Positions 23,988 through 33,217 of a DNA stretch of 44,911 nucleotides are shown here, one piece after another. Position numbers and translations under genes: made by a program. This stretch comes from an uncultured Porphyromonadaceae bacterium (GTDB taxonomy: Bacteria > Bacteroidota > Bacteroidia > Bacteroidales > Muribaculaceae), in NCBI GenBank assembly GCA_900550645.1, contig URTA01000013.1:1-44911 (forward strand), given 5' to 3'. The notes below the pieces were generated by a model, which saw nothing but the letters and a program-made list of their open reading frames with translations, ran no database searches and had not been told where the DNA came from. Each line of letters begins with the position of its first letter. Positions within the stretch are counted from its first letter, which is position 1.

Positions 23988-26171
23988 TTATTTTTTCTGC
24001 TTGCGGCGTAGGCGGTCTATGTGACGGCGGCGCAGGTGGGCTGTCAACACGTCGCGCAGGTGCGTCAGCGAGAGCCGCCATGGCGTGGGGTTGGTGGTAT
24101 AGGGCTGCGACAGCAGGTCGTCTATCGGCTCGGGCATTTCTACGTCTGCGCCGAACTGTTCAGGGTAGATGACCAGCATGTTCTGAGCCGAGTGGTAACG
24201 CATCAGGTGTGCCGGCAGGTTCTCGAGGTCGGTGGAGAAGGATACGGATGTGCGGCGTGCGCCGATGACCACCATCAGGTCGTCGTATTCTATGTCGGCG
24301 GAGTGGGTGATGAAATCGTCCCACGACTGCATGGAGCGGAACTCGGTCTCGATGGCGTATTTCCCGGCTTCAAGCACTCCGCGCACGAACCGCGCCGTCT
24401 CGTCAGCCACGATGAATACGACCTTGCAGCCGAGCTGTGTCGCGAGGTTGCCCATTCGTTCCACCCACTGGCGGAAGCCGGTCTCGTATTCGGCCTTGGT
24501 GGGGACGATGACCGTCAGCCGGCGTATGGTATCGACGGGGATGAAGCAGCGTGACATTATTATCATCTTGTTGCAGGTGCGCAGCAGCTGCTCGATTACG
24601 TTGCCGTAGAACGTGTCCACTATGTTTGAACGGCGGTGCATGCCGAGTATCAGGTCGGTGCTGCCGCGTTCCTTCATCACGTTGACCATTCCTGCGACGA
24701 TGTTCATGTCATAGCGTTCTATGTCATGCACCTTGACATCGACAGCCGAGGCCGCTCCCGAGGCGAGGCGCAGGGCGTTGCGCCCGGTATTGACGATGCG
24801 CGAGTCGTCGGTGCTGCGCACGAACAGCGTGGTGATTTCCGTATGGTTGTCGGGGTGGCGCATCAGTATGGCGAGGTTCATGATTTCCTCGGCGGTGACA
24901 GGGTTGGAGACGGCTACGAGCTGGCGTGCGTTGCGCCGCTGTCCGTCGCTGCCGTCGGCGCGGAGCGATTCGCCGGCTATGTCGATGTGTATGCGCATTG
25001 CGCCGCGTTCGGTCATGACTGATGCCACGCCGCAGCACACGAGTATCATCAGCACCGCGCCGTTCATCATCTCCTCGGTGAGCAAACCGTACTGGTAGCC
25101 GAGCATCGTGGCGGCTATCGTGGCGGCTGCCTTGCCGGAGGTGAGGCCGAACATGAGGCTGCGCTCGTTCCTCCCGAAATGCCAGATGCGTTGCCCCATG
25201 TACGCTGACATCCATTTCGCTGCCAGTGCGGTGAGCGACATGACGGCGGAGACGTAGACCACGTCCCAGCTGCCGAATATGACGCGGACGTTGATGAGCA
25301 TGCCTACGCCTATCAGGAAGTATGGGATGAATATGGCGTTGCCGACGAATATTATCCGGTTCATCAGCGGCGACCGTATGGGGAGGAACTTGTTGAGCAC
25401 CAGTCCGGCATAGAACGCGCCGAGGATAGCCTCGAGACCGGCGAGCTTGGCCGTAAGCGAGGCGAGCAGCATCATCGCCAGTATGTAGACGAACTGCACC
25501 ACCGAGTCGTTGTAGCGGCGGAAGAAGCGGCGTGTCAGCCAGGGGTATGTGAAGCCTATCGCCACGGCGACGATTGCGGACTGAACAAGCAGCCGCGACA
25601 GGTTGAGCCAGCTGAACTCTCCCTGCTGCTGTATGTCAATGACCCCGGCGAGCGCAACAAGTGCCAGCAAGACAGCCACAATAGTGCCGCAAATGGAGAT
25701 GACCACCGCACGGTTGTTGCTGAGCCCGAAGCGGGTGACTATGGGGTAGGAGATAAGCGTGTGCGAGGCGAACATCGAGGATAGCAGCACGGCGGTCAGC
25801 CACCCTGTGCCCAATGCGTATCGGCTCACGGCGATGCCCAGAAGCATGGGGAGCAGGAATGTCATGATGCCGAAGGCGATGCCGCGCCGCAGGTTGCGCC
25901 GCAGGTTGTACATGTCTATCTCGATGCCGGCGAGGAACATGAGGTACAGTATCCCCACCTGCCCGAATATCTCGAAACTCGCGTCGCGGGCCAGCAGGTT
26001 GAACCCGTGCGGGCCTACGGCCATGCCGGCGAGTATCATGCCCACGATGGTGGGTATCTTGAGGCGCGACAGGAGCATCGGGGCGAGCAGTATTATCAGC
26101 AGCACCAGCAGGACTATCGCCACCGGCTGCTGCAATGGAAACGACAATATGCTGCCCAGTACCATGCTCAT
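23988..26171 (-). CDS. CPA2-type cation:proton antiporter with C-terminal USP-like domain
   Basis: This 727-residue inner-membrane protein has an N-terminal Na+/H+ exchanger domain of about 12 hydrophobic segments (residues about 10-400). It opens with ILLAPMLLSRLKIPTIVGMI, the family-typical first segments, and has the GILYLMFLAGIEIDMYNLRR stretch. The C-terminal ~320 residues are hydrophilic, in two halves resembling universal stress protein domains. This is a common regulatory tail in Bacteroidetes CPA2 antiporters. It should exchange Na+ or K+ for protons. Its start overlaps the TatD stop by 4 bases, so translation is coupled as the last gene of the lipoprotein/prenyl synthase/TatD unit. 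Confidence 0.92.
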   Translation of the reverse strand: MSMVLGSILSFPLQQPVAIVLLVLLIILLAPMLLSRLKIPTIVGMILAGMAVGPHGFNLLARDASFEIFGQVGILYLMFLAGIEIDMYNLRRNLRRGIAFGIMTFLLPMLLGIAVSRYALGTGWLTAVLLSSMFASHTLISYPIVTRFGLSNNRAVVISICGTIVAVLLALVALAGVIDIQQQGEFSWLNLSRLLVQSAIVAVAIGFTYPWLTRRFFRRYNDSVVQFVYILAMMLLASLTAKLAGLEAILGAFYAGLVLNKFLPIRSPLMNRIIFVGNAIFIPYFLIGVGMLINVRVIFGSWDVVYVSAVMSLTALAAKWMSAYMGQRIWHFGRNERSLMFGLTSGKAAATIAATMLGYQYGLLTEEMMNGAVLMILVCCGVASVMTERGAMRIHIDIAGESLRADGSDGQRRNARQLVAVSNPVTAEEIMNLAILMRHPDNHTEITTLFVRSTDDSRIVNTGRNALRLASGAASAVDVKVHDIERYDMNIVAGMVNVMKERGSTDLILGMHRRSNIVDTFYGNVIEQLLRTCNKMIIMSRCFIPVDTIRRLTVIVPTKAEYETGFRQWVERMGNLATQLGCKVVFIVADETARFVRGVLEAGKYAIETEFRSMQSWDDFITHSADIEYDDLMVVIGARRTSVSFSTDLENLPAHLMRYHSAQNMLVIYPEQFGADVEMPEPIDDLLSQPYTTNPTPWRLSLTHLRDVLTAHLRRRHIDRLRRKQKK

Positions 26172-26944
26172 GTCATCGCGAAAAATCTGTTTGCCGACCT
26201 GTCGGTCGCCTGTTCCACTTCATCTGCCGTCATGCCGAGCGTTTCCGCAACCTGGCGGCATATTTCGGGCAGGTACGCGCTCTCGTTGCGCCGTCCACGG
26301 TGCGGCACAGGGGCGAGGTAGGGCGAGTCTGTCTCGAGCAGTATGCGGCCGATGCCGATATGGCTGACGGATTGGCGCACCTCGTTGGCGTTCTTGAATG
26401 TCACCACCCCGTTGATGCCGAACATTGCCCCGGGTACGGCAGCGAGTATGCGGTCTGCGTCGTCGGGGCTGCCGGTGAAGCTGTGGAAGAGCAGACGGTG
26501 GCTGCCCATGCCCTCCGCCTCGATACACTCAAGGACCTCGTCGAGTCCATCGCGGCAATGTATGATGACCGGCAGCGACAATTCTTTTGCCCACCGCAGC
26601 TGCCGGCGAAACACCTCCATCTGCTCGGCTCGGTATGTCCTGTCCCAATATAGGTCAATGCCTACTTCGCCGATGGCGACATATCCGCCCGCATCCAGCA
26701 TATCGCGTATTTTGCCGAGCTGTACCTGCCAGTCCTCGCGCACCTCCGTCGGGTGCAAGCCCATAGCCATGCGCGTGGCTTCGGGGTATAGGCGGTGCAG
26801 CGCAATCATGTCGGCGGCTGTGCCGGCATCGACATTCGGGAACACCATGCGAGTCACCCCGGCTGCGATGGCCCGCTCGACGGCGGCTTCGCAGCCGTCG
26901 TCGGCAAACTCCGGCATGTAGAGATGCGTGTGCGTGTCTGTCAT
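26168..26944 (-). CDS. tatD: TatD family metal-dependent hydrolase (DNase)
   Basis: This 258-residue TIM-barrel metallohydrolase carries the full TatD set: TDTHTHLYMPEF (HxH) at residues 2-13, GEVGIDLYWDR with the bridging Glu near 94-104, VIIHCRDG near 128, LLFHSFTGS near 150 and LLETDSPYLAP near 205. TatD enzymes are cytoplasmic Mg2+-dependent nucleases with 3'-5' exonuclease activity in DNA repair. It overlaps the prenyl synthase gene and the antiporter gene by 4 bases each, so it is translationally coupled in a four-gene operon. The length matches the family. Confidence 0.95.
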   Translation of the reverse strand: MTDTHTHLYMPEFADDGCEAAVERAIAAGVTRMVFPNVDAGTAADMIALHRLYPEATRMAMGLHPTEVREDWQVQLGKIRDMLDAGGYVAIGEVGIDLYWDRTYRAEQMEVFRRQLRWAKELSLPVIIHCRDGLDEVLECIEAEGMGSHRLLFHSFTGSPDDADRILAAVPGAMFGINGVVTFKNANEVRQSVSHIGIGRILLETDSPYLAPVPHRGRRNESAYLPEICRQVAETLGMTADEVEQATDRSANRFFAMT

Positions 26945-27909
26945 TTGGTGCGGCCTATAAGTTTCTCGGCAAACATCCGGAAGCTCTCGTAGCCCTCTTC
27001 AGTCAGGCCTGCCTTCTTCAATGCTTTCAGGGCGCGGCCCATCCATGAGGCAACGGCCTTGCGGCACGACTCGTCGATGCCCATGCGCTCGTATATGCGT
27101 GTGACAGTCTGTATCTTGACCGGGCTGTTGTCCATCTTCATCGCGCTGCGCATAGCGTCGCTGTCGCTGCTGCCACGGTTGAGTGCCTCGAGCAGAAGGT
27201 AAGTCTTCTTGCCGTTGAGGATGTCGCCGCCGATAGGCTTGCCGAATGTCTCGCTGTCGCCAAACACGTCGAGGTAGTCGTCCTGTATCTGGAAGGCAAC
27301 GCCCAGGCAACGCCCGAACTCGTCCACGCATCCTCCCTGCGCCTCTGTCGCTCCGCCGATGATGCAGCCTATGCGTGCCGCTCCGCCGAGCAACGCCCCG
27401 GTCTTGAGCGTAATCATGCGGATGTATTCATCTACGGTCACGTCATCGCGGGACTCGAAATCGGTGTCGTAACGCTGCCCCTCATACACCTCGACAGCCA
27501 TGCGGTTGAACGTGTCGAGGACAGGGCGCAGCTTGCTGTCAGGCACATCCATCACGAGCTGTGTAGCGAGCGTCAGCATGGTGTCGCCGCTAAGGATGGC
27601 TGTGTTGACATCCCATTTATTGTGTACGGTGGGACGGCCACGGCGCATGTCCGAATGGTCCATCACGTCGTCATGCACCAGAGTGAAGTTGTGGAACATC
27701 TCAACGCCAAGCGCGGCACTGAGCGCAGCCTCAGCGTTGCCGCAGAAAGCGTCGCAGCCCATGAGTGTCAGCACCGGGCGCAGCCGTTTGCCGCCGGCGG
27801 TGATGCCGTAGACGACAGGGCCGTAGAGGCGTTCAAGTCCCGGGCGGTCGTATGTCAGGCGGCTCAGCCCGCCCTCGAAAATGTCTCTGTATTCAGATAT
27901 GCGTTTCAT
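26941..27909 (-). CDS. Trans-isoprenyl (polyprenyl) diphosphate synthase
   Basis: This 322-residue enzyme condenses isopentenyl diphosphate with an allylic diphosphate. The conserved regions are all visible: GGKRLRPVL near residue 37, the first aspartate-rich motif LVHDDVMDHSDMRRG near 76-90, KTGALLGGAARIG near 165 and the second aspartate-rich motif FQIQDDYLDVFGD near 205. Product length (C15, C20 or longer) cannot be read reliably from this. The Phe in HNFTLVHDD, upstream of the first motif, fits a shorter product of the geranyl or geranylgeranyl type. It follows the lipoprotein gene after one base. Confidence 0.93.
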   Translation of the reverse strand: MKRISEYRDIFEGGLSRLTYDRPGLERLYGPVVYGITAGGKRLRPVLTLMGCDAFCGNAEAALSAALGVEMFHNFTLVHDDVMDHSDMRRGRPTVHNKWDVNTAILSGDTMLTLATQLVMDVPDSKLRPVLDTFNRMAVEVYEGQRYDTDFESRDDVTVDEYIRMITLKTGALLGGAARIGCIIGGATEAQGGCVDEFGRCLGVAFQIQDDYLDVFGDSETFGKPIGGDILNGKKTYLLLEALNRGSSDSDAMRSAMKMDNSPVKIQTVTRIYERMGIDESCRKAVASWMGRALKALKKAGLTEEGYESFRMFAEKLIGRTK

Positions 27910-27910
27910 G

Positions 27911-28501
27911 TCATTTCAGGTTGATGTAGCGTGAATAAATGTCGTTGGGCAGGTCTTTGCCACGGTCTGCCTCCAGTGCGGTCTTGAAACCCTTGACGAA
28001 GCGTGTGTAGGTGGCAGTGTCAGTGCCGCACGCCTTGCGCAGGTTGTCGATGTCAGTGTCGATGTCCTTCTGTTTCAGCCCGCGAGTGCGTATCTGGCTC
28101 ACATATCCCAGTCCGAGGTCATATCCCACGGAGAGGGTGTCAGACGTGCCGAGGGCAAGCTGCGTGTGCATCTTGTCGCAGAGCGGCAGCTCGTTGACTG
28201 CCGCCTCAAACGAGGTGATGTACTTCTCGAAGTCTTCGCCCCGGTACTTGTCGCACGCATACAGGTGCGCCACTGCCAGAGTGTCGATTTTCGAGCCGGG
28301 CACACGGCCCAGGTATGAATAGCACAGGAAGCGTGCCACCGAGTCTGGGTCAACGCGCCGCATCATGTATTCCAGACGTTCGCTGTCGCGCATGGTCATG
28401 AAATTTGCGGGGAAACCGTTTGCGCCGTCCCCTCCTTTTTTCTTGCAGCCCACTGCCAGCACCGACAGTATTGCCACAATGGCTATAAGCAATTTTTTCA
28501 T
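27911..28501 (-). CDS. Putative lipoprotein of unknown function
   Basis: From ATG 28501 the gene encodes 196 residues: a signal peptide with lipobox (IVAILSVLAVGC, Cys at about 19) and then a helical, charged soluble domain. The TTG at 28507 is a less likely start. A possible heme- or gliding-related function was considered, but no recognised domain was found. Anchoring in the periplasm or at the outer membrane is expected. It is the first gene of the unit with prenyl synthase, tatD and the antiporter, with a one-base gap to the next gene. Confidence is high that it is a gene and low for any function. Confidence 0.8.
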   Translation of the reverse strand: MKKLLIAIVAILSVLAVGCKKKGGDGANGFPANFMTMRDSERLEYMMRRVDPDSVARFLCYSYLGRVPGSKIDTLAVAHLYACDKYRGEDFEKYITSFEAAVNELPLCDKMHTQLALGTSDTLSVGYDLGLGYVSQIRTRGLKQKDIDTDIDNLRKACGTDTATYTRFVKGFKTALEADRGKDLPNDIYSRYINLK

Positions 28502-28595
28502 AGTCAAATGTTTATCCGGCGTATGCCTCTGGCCGCTGCCGCCCCTGTGTCGGTCGCAGCGTTATCCATACGGCATACCGAGCCGGTTAACACGG

Positions 28596-28603
28596 CAAAA
28601 TTA
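28596..28603 (-). promoter_or_regulatory. Putative -7 box for the lipoprotein/prenyl synthase operon
   Basis: The minus strand reads TAATTTTG, matching TAnnTTTG, about 95 bases before the ATG at 28501. No clear -33 element is found, so confidence is limited. Confidence 0.4.
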
Positions 28604-28625
28604 ATAAAAAAAACACACAATCGCA

Positions 28626-28655
28626 TTGCCGTTCCGGATAAAAGCATTACCTTTG
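28626..28655 (+). promoter_or_regulatory. Promoter of tRNA-Ser(GGA)
   Basis: TTGC (28626-28629) and TACCTTTG (28648-28655) have an 18-base spacer. The tRNA starts 43 bases downstream. Confidence 0.7.
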
Positions 28656-28698
28656 CAGCGCAAACCGCAAGAGGCCGCGCCGCAGGGCGAGGACATCA

Positions 28699-28786
28699 GG
28701 AGTGATGCTCGAGTGGTTGAAGAGGCACGCCTGGAAAGCGTGTATACGCCAAAAGCGTATCGGGGGTTCGAATCCCCCTCACTCCG
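28699..28786 (+). tRNA. tRNA-Ser (anticodon GGA)
   Basis: The gene starts GGAGTGATGCTCGAGTGG and ends TCACTCC plus discriminator G, with a perfect 7-base acceptor stem. The anticodon arm CACGCCTGGAAAGCGTG gives GGA, reading UCC/UCU. A long variable arm (TATACGCCAAAAGCGTATC) identifies class II tRNA-Ser. CCA is not encoded, since CAC follows the discriminator. Confidence 0.97.
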
Positions 28787-28806
28787 CACTTATAAATGTT
28801 TGGTTG

Positions 28807-28835
28807 GACGCACCTGCAATGGGTGTGTCTTTTTT
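28807..28835 (+). terminator. Rho-independent terminator after tRNA-Ser(GGA)
   Basis: GACGCACC (28807-28814) pairs with GGTGTGTC (28822-28829), including one G-T pair, and is followed by a run of six T. It lies 20 bases past the tRNA end. Confidence 0.8.
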
Positions 28836-28953
28836 GTACGCATACGTTGCAGCAAAGCTGGAACACGGCACAAATGCAGGGACGCATCCTGCGTGCGTCC
28901 GAGTGCCGGAATGTCCCAGCCATGATGCACAATTGTTCAAAACGTATGGCGAC

Positions 28954-28984
28954 AAAAAAGAGTGTGCCGGGTGTGGCACACTCT
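28954..28984 (-). terminator. Rho-independent terminator of grpE-dnaJ
   Basis: On the minus strand AGAGTGTGCC (28975-28984 region) pairs perfectly over 10 bases with GGCACACTCT (28959-28968), with a 6-base loop, followed by a run of six T. It begins 20 bases after the dnaJ stop. Confidence 0.9.
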
Positions 28985-29003
28985 GTATTATTGAGGAGGT
29001 GGA

Positions 29004-30203
29004 TTATCCTTCGCGGTTTTCGCGGTTGAATATGTGTCTCAGCTTTGAGAAAATGCTTTTTGACTGCGTTGCTGTGGGGACGATGTTGGGGTTGTCCTTA
29101 AGGCTTTCTATTGCGCTGCGTTCAGCGTCGGAAAGGTTTTGCGGCACATATACCATCACGTTGACCAGCAGGTCGCCGTTTGCGCCTCCGTTGAGCGAGG
29201 GTAGACCTTTGCCGCGCAGACGCAGCACCTTGCCGGGCTGTGTGCCGGGCTGTATTTTCAGGCGTGCGTGTCCCTCGATGGTTGGTATGTCGGCAGTTCC
29301 GCCGAGAGCGGCTGTCGGGAAGTCGAGCATCAGGTTGTAAATCAGGTCGTTGCCGTCGCGTATCAGTTCGGGGTCAGCTTCTTCCTGTATGCAGATGAGC
29401 AGGTCGCCGCACACACCGCCGTGTTGCGGAGCATTGCCTTTGCCGCGCAGGGTGAGGGTCATGCCGTCCTCCACGCCCTTGGGAATTGAGAACTCGACGA
29501 TTTCCTCCTTCTTCTCAACGCCAGTGCCGTGGCAGTGGCTGCACTGCTCGGTTATCTTCTTGCCCTCGCCGTTGCAGTCCGGGCATACTGACTGCACTAC
29601 CTGTGTGCCGAAGAATGACTGCTGCACATTCTGTATCATGCCTGTGCCGTGGCAGCGGTCGCAGGTCTTGAACGCTGTGCCGTCCTTTGCTCCAGTGCCG
29701 TGGCAATCATCGCACGCCACGAAGCGCGGCAGCTTGACTTTCTTGGTTACGCCGTTGTAAATGTCACGGAGCGTTACGCGGACAGTTACGCGCAGGTTCG
29801 ACCCTTTGTTGACACGCTGGCGAGAATAGCCGCGAGAGCCGCCACGCCCTCCGCCGCCGAAGAAGTCGCCGAAGATGCTGCCGAACTGCGACATGATGTC
29901 GTCCATAGACATTCCTCCGCCGCTGAAGCCGCCGAAGCCGCCGGCCCCTCCTCCCAGGCTCGGGCCGAAGCGGTCGTATTTCGCGCGCTTGTCAGCGTCG
30001 CTCAATACCGAGTAAGCCTCTGCCGCCTCCTTGAATTTCTCCTCGGCGGCTTTCTTGGCCTTCTTCTCTTCCTCCGTATTGTCAGGATACTTGTCCGGAT
30101 GGTATTTGATGGCCATCTTGCGGTAGGCCTTCTTTATCTCGTCTGCTGTGGCGGTCTTTGCCACCCCCAGCACCTCGTAGTAGTCTCTTTTGTTTTCAGC
30201 CAT
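29004..30203 (-). CDS. dnaJ: Chaperone protein DnaJ
   Basis: This 399-residue type I Hsp40 co-chaperone stimulates the ATPase of DnaK. The J domain with its HPD motif (IKYHPDKYPD) is at about residues 6-75. A Gly/Phe-rich linker (GGGAGGFGGFSGGG) comes next, then four zinc-binding CxxCxGxG-type repeats starting CDDCHGTGAKDG and ending CSHCHGTGV (about 160-230), and the C-terminal substrate-binding domains. It follows grpE after 29 bases, and a strong terminator ends the unit. DnaK is not in the window. No CIRCE or other heat-shock operator was found. Confidence 0.97.
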   Translation of the reverse strand: MAENKRDYYEVLGVAKTATADEIKKAYRKMAIKYHPDKYPDNTEEEKKAKKAAEEKFKEAAEAYSVLSDADKRAKYDRFGPSLGGGAGGFGGFSGGGMSMDDIMSQFGSIFGDFFGGGGRGGSRGYSRQRVNKGSNLRVTVRVTLRDIYNGVTKKVKLPRFVACDDCHGTGAKDGTAFKTCDRCHGTGMIQNVQQSFFGTQVVQSVCPDCNGEGKKITEQCSHCHGTGVEKKEEIVEFSIPKGVEDGMTLTLRGKGNAPQHGGVCGDLLICIQEEADPELIRDGNDLIYNLMLDFPTAALGGTADIPTIEGHARLKIQPGTQPGKVLRLRGKGLPSLNGGANGDLLVNVMVYVPQNLSDAERSAIESLKDNPNIVPTATQSKSIFSKLRHIFNRENREG

Positions 30204-30232
30204 TTTAGTCTGCTCCCTCTGTTAGTCTGTTG

Positions 30233-30823
30233 TTACTGCCCTACGACTACTTTGGCGTGGCGTATCACCTTGTCGTTGAGTGTATATCCTTTCTCCACAG
30301 TGTCGATTATCTTCCCCTTCATTTCAGGGTCGGGTGCCGGCACTGCCGAGATAGCCTCGTGACGCTCGGTGTCAAATTCGGTGTCGGCAGTGTCGATAGC
30401 CTTTACACCGTTCTTTTCAAGCAGTTTCACGAGTTTGTCGTAAATGAGTTGCAGCCCCTCGCGTACAGCTTCGGCATCCGTTGCGCCGGCTGACGCTTTC
30501 AGGCCACGCTCCATGTCGTCAACTATGGGGAGTATGCCTGTGTACGCGCTTTCGGCGGCATTTTTGATGAGTTCCGCCTTGTCGCGCATGGTGCGTTTAC
30601 GGAAGTTGTCAAACTCTGCCATCAGGAACAGGTACTCCTTCTTTTCCTTTTCGAGCTGTTCGGTCAGCGACGCTATCCGTGTAGCGTCATCTTCTTCCTC
30701 TGCCGGCTCGTTTGCCTGGCTTTCAGCCTCCACTGCTGGAGTTTCCACGTCCTGGGCTTGGCTGTCGGCAGTCTGGTTCGTCTGTTCTTCTTTTATGTTG
30801 TTTTTGTCTTTGTTCTTGCTCAT
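30233..30823 (-). CDS. grpE: Nucleotide exchange factor GrpE
   Basis: This 196-residue protein has a low-complexity acidic and glutamine-rich N-terminus (about residues 1-55) and a long coiled-coil (LTEQLEKEKKEYLFLMAEFDNFRKRT). Its beta-wing domain contains the family signature near the C-terminus (AVPAPDPEMKGKIIDTVEKGYTLNDKVIRHAKVVVGQ region). GrpE releases ADP from DnaK and acts as a thermosensor. It forms an operon with dnaJ, which is the usual Bacteroidetes arrangement. Confidence 0.95.
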   Translation of the reverse strand: MSKNKDKNNIKEEQTNQTADSQAQDVETPAVEAESQANEPAEEEDDATRIASLTEQLEKEKKEYLFLMAEFDNFRKRTMRDKAELIKNAAESAYTGILPIVDDMERGLKASAGATDAEAVREGLQLIYDKLVKLLEKNGVKAIDTADTEFDTERHEAISAVPAPDPEMKGKIIDTVEKGYTLNDKVIRHAKVVVGQ

Positions 30824-30894
30824 GGCTTTCCTGTTTTGGGCTGCGCGTGCAGCAAATAGTGCGCCAAACGGTGTTAACGCGACGTGCCACCACG

Positions 30895-31764
30895 TCAGAG
30901 CATGGCTATGAACACGCCGAAAGGCAGAAACCGGCTGTCGTGTGCGGCCTGCTCAGCCTCGTCTCTGCCCTGGAATATGCCGTACATCGCGCTCCCGGAG
31001 CCGGACATGGAGGCATACATTGCTCCGCAGTCGTAGAGCGTTTCCTTGATGAATGGCAATTCCGGGTGGTTAGGAAACAACGATGCCTCAAAGTCGTTTG
31101 CAATCAATCCTTTCCACTGATCAATGGGCTGTGTGACAGCCTTGCGCAGGTCAATGCGGTTGTCCCGAGGCGTGATGCCGGCAAATGCTTCGCGAGTGGG
31201 GATGCCGAAAGGAGGTTTCACTATCACCGTCCAACGGCCTGACAAGTTTATGTCAACAGGCATGAGCATTTCTCCCACTCCCTCGGCGTATGCAGGGCGG
31301 TTGCTGATGAATACCGGGCAGTCTGCGCCTAATCGCGCTGCCAACGTTTCGAGTTCGCAGTTTGTGAGCGGATTTTGTGACAGGGCGTTCAGCACGCGCA
31401 GGGTGAATGAAGCATCGGCAGAGCCGCCGCCGAGACCTGCTCCGTCAGGGATGTGCTTTTCGAGCGAGATGTGCAGCGGGGGCAAGCCCTCTCCGCCGCA
31501 GCCGGCGCGGTACAGTTGCACGGCGCGGTAGACGAGGTTGGACTCCAAGGGGCAGTCTATGCTGTTGCCGCTGAACGTGTAGATGTCTTCCGAGCCACCG
31601 CGAGGAGTTATCTCGAGGATGTCGCACAGCGGGTACGGGCAGCGCGGTGTGCCGTTATACAGGCCTATCGGGTGAAAAATGGTCTGCAAGTCATGGTAGC
31701 CGTCGCTGCGTTTGCGTATGATGTGCAGGCCTATGTTGATTTTGGCGTTGATGAACTGTATCAT
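30895..31764 (-). CDS. ispE: 4-diphosphocytidyl-2-C-methyl-D-erythritol kinase
   Basis: IspE phosphorylates CDP-methylerythritol in the non-mevalonate (MEP) isoprenoid pathway. Starting at ATG 31764 gives 289 residues beginning MIQFINAKINIGLHIIRKRS, the conserved family start with Lys8. The frame is open up to 31884, but that stretch is unrelated sequence overlapping the MATE gene. The GHMP-kinase ATP loop PDGAGLGGGSADASF lies near residue 95. The late glycine-rich SMSGSGSAMYGIF motif is also present. It starts 14 bases after the MATE gene stop and is probably co-transcribed with it. It supplies precursors for the prenyl synthase at 26941-27909. Confidence 0.95.
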   Translation of the reverse strand: MIQFINAKINIGLHIIRKRSDGYHDLQTIFHPIGLYNGTPRCPYPLCDILEITPRGGSEDIYTFSGNSIDCPLESNLVYRAVQLYRAGCGGEGLPPLHISLEKHIPDGAGLGGGSADASFTLRVLNALSQNPLTNCELETLAARLGADCPVFISNRPAYAEGVGEMLMPVDINLSGRWTVIVKPPFGIPTREAFAGITPRDNRIDLRKAVTQPIDQWKGLIANDFEASLFPNHPELPFIKETLYDCGAMYASMSGSGSAMYGIFQGRDEAEQAAHDSRFLPFGVFIAML

Positions 31765-31778
31765 TGTGTCATGGTGTG

Positions 31779-33122
31779 TCAAGGCTGATTGTTGCCGCCC
31801 TGCGCTGCGTGGCGCATTACTGTGCGCGACTGCACTGCCAGCAGTGACCCTCGGGCGAGCAGGTATGACATGAACGCTGCCCACAGCACGTTGTTCTCGG
31901 GCAGCCCTATTGTTATGCCGCCGTCACGGAAATGCACGAAGCTGACGGTCATGAATATGGCAGAGGCAATGGCTGTGACCACGAGCATACGGCGTGTGGC
32001 TGTCATGCCGATGAAAAAGCCGTCGTAGATGAACGCCATGACCGACAGCACGGGTATGGCGAATATCCATCCTCGGTAGCAGCGTATGGTGTCGATGACA
32101 GCCTGGTCATTGGTGATGAACGAGATTATATCACCGTAGAAAAGCATGTAGACGCTGGTGAAGAGCAATGCCATAGCGGCTGACCACATCAGCAGCCGGT
32201 GCACGCTGCGCCGCAGCATCGTCAGGTCACGTCCGCCGGCAAACCGTCCGCACAGAGCCTCGCCGGTAAACGCGAATCCGTCCATGCAATAGGAGAAGAA
32301 GACGAAGAACTGTATCATTACAGCGTTGGCGGCGAGGGTCATCGCGCCGAGGCGTGCGCCTATTGCTGTGACTGTCATAGACACGCCGATGATGCACGCT
32401 GAGCGCAGGAATATGTCGCTGTTGACACGCAGGAAGCGTACCAGCCCGTCCGGCGCGAACACTTCGCGCAGTGGAGTGCGCAGCGACTTTCCGCGCATAC
32501 GCCGCATTGCCGCAAGTATCGCCAACGGCGTTCCGCAGCAGGTCGCTGCCAGTGTGCCGTAAGCCACCCCGGGGAAGCCCATGCCTCCTGCATAGACGAA
32601 CAGTAGGCTAAGCCCGATGTTAAGGATGTTGACGGTCACGGTTACTATCATCGGCAACAGTGTGGTCTGCATGCCGAGCAGCCACCCTTGCAGCGACATC
32701 GTGGTGAGCATGGCGGGCGCGCCCCAAATGCAGATGTCGAAATATGTGGACGCGAGCGAGCGAACCTCCCCCTGCGGACCTATAAGCATGAGCAGCAGTT
32801 CGCGCAGGACAGGACGCAGCAGCAATATGAGCGCCCCCATGACCAGTCCCACTGTCAGAGTGCGCCACAGTATGCGGCGGCAACCGTCCATGTCGCCAGC
32901 ACCGAAACACTGCGCGGTCATGCCGGTAGTCCCCATGCGCAGGAATCCGAACATCCAGAACACGACATTCTGCATCATAGTCCCCACCGCGACTGCGCCT
33001 ATGAACGCCTCCGAACCGAGGTGCCCCGCCACGGTGGTGTCGCACAGCCCCAGCAGCGGCATGGTGATGTTGCTGATTATGGCGGGTATGGTGAGCCGCA
33101 ATATCTCCTTGTTCAGTTGCAT
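31779..33122 (-). CDS. MATE family efflux transporter
   Basis: From ATG 33122 the protein has 447 residues and about twelve membrane segments. It starts MQLNKEILRLTIPAIISNIT with GLCDTTVAGHLG near residue 37, both typical of the DinF/NorM-like MATE family. A GTG ten codons upstream is less likely. MATE pumps export cationic drugs and dyes using Na+ or H+ gradients. Substrate cannot be predicted. It has its own promoter at 33161-33190 and is followed by ispE, an odd pairing that probably reflects position rather than pathway. Confidence 0.93.
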   Translation of the reverse strand: MQLNKEILRLTIPAIISNITMPLLGLCDTTVAGHLGSEAFIGAVAVGTMMQNVVFWMFGFLRMGTTGMTAQCFGAGDMDGCRRILWRTLTVGLVMGALILLLRPVLRELLLMLIGPQGEVRSLASTYFDICIWGAPAMLTTMSLQGWLLGMQTTLLPMIVTVTVNILNIGLSLLFVYAGGMGFPGVAYGTLAATCCGTPLAILAAMRRMRGKSLRTPLREVFAPDGLVRFLRVNSDIFLRSACIIGVSMTVTAIGARLGAMTLAANAVMIQFFVFFSYCMDGFAFTGEALCGRFAGGRDLTMLRRSVHRLLMWSAAMALLFTSVYMLFYGDIISFITNDQAVIDTIRCYRGWIFAIPVLSVMAFIYDGFFIGMTATRRMLVVTAIASAIFMTVSFVHFRDGGITIGLPENNVLWAAFMSYLLARGSLLAVQSRTVMRHAAQGGNNQP

Positions 33123-33160
33123 GGCAGTCAGCTCCGTGCCAGTGAGCGGCACGGCGAGTG

Positions 33161-33190
33161 CAAAGTTACTAAATCCGCGTGAGAGCGCAA
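33161..33190 (-). promoter_or_regulatory. Promoter of the MATE-ispE unit
   Basis: On the minus strand TTGC (33187-33190) and TAACTTTG (33161-33168) are separated by 18 bases. The start codon is 38 bases downstream. The divergent promoter for the BadF-type gene lies only about 30 bases away. Confidence 0.7.
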
Positions 33191-33217
33191 AACAGCGTGC
33201 AACTTAGTCGAGCAGCG

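Noticed and set aside
31765..31884. N-terminal extension of IspE
   Set aside because: The 40 extra residues lie over the MATE stop and show no IspE resemblance; ATG 31764 begins exactly at the family start.
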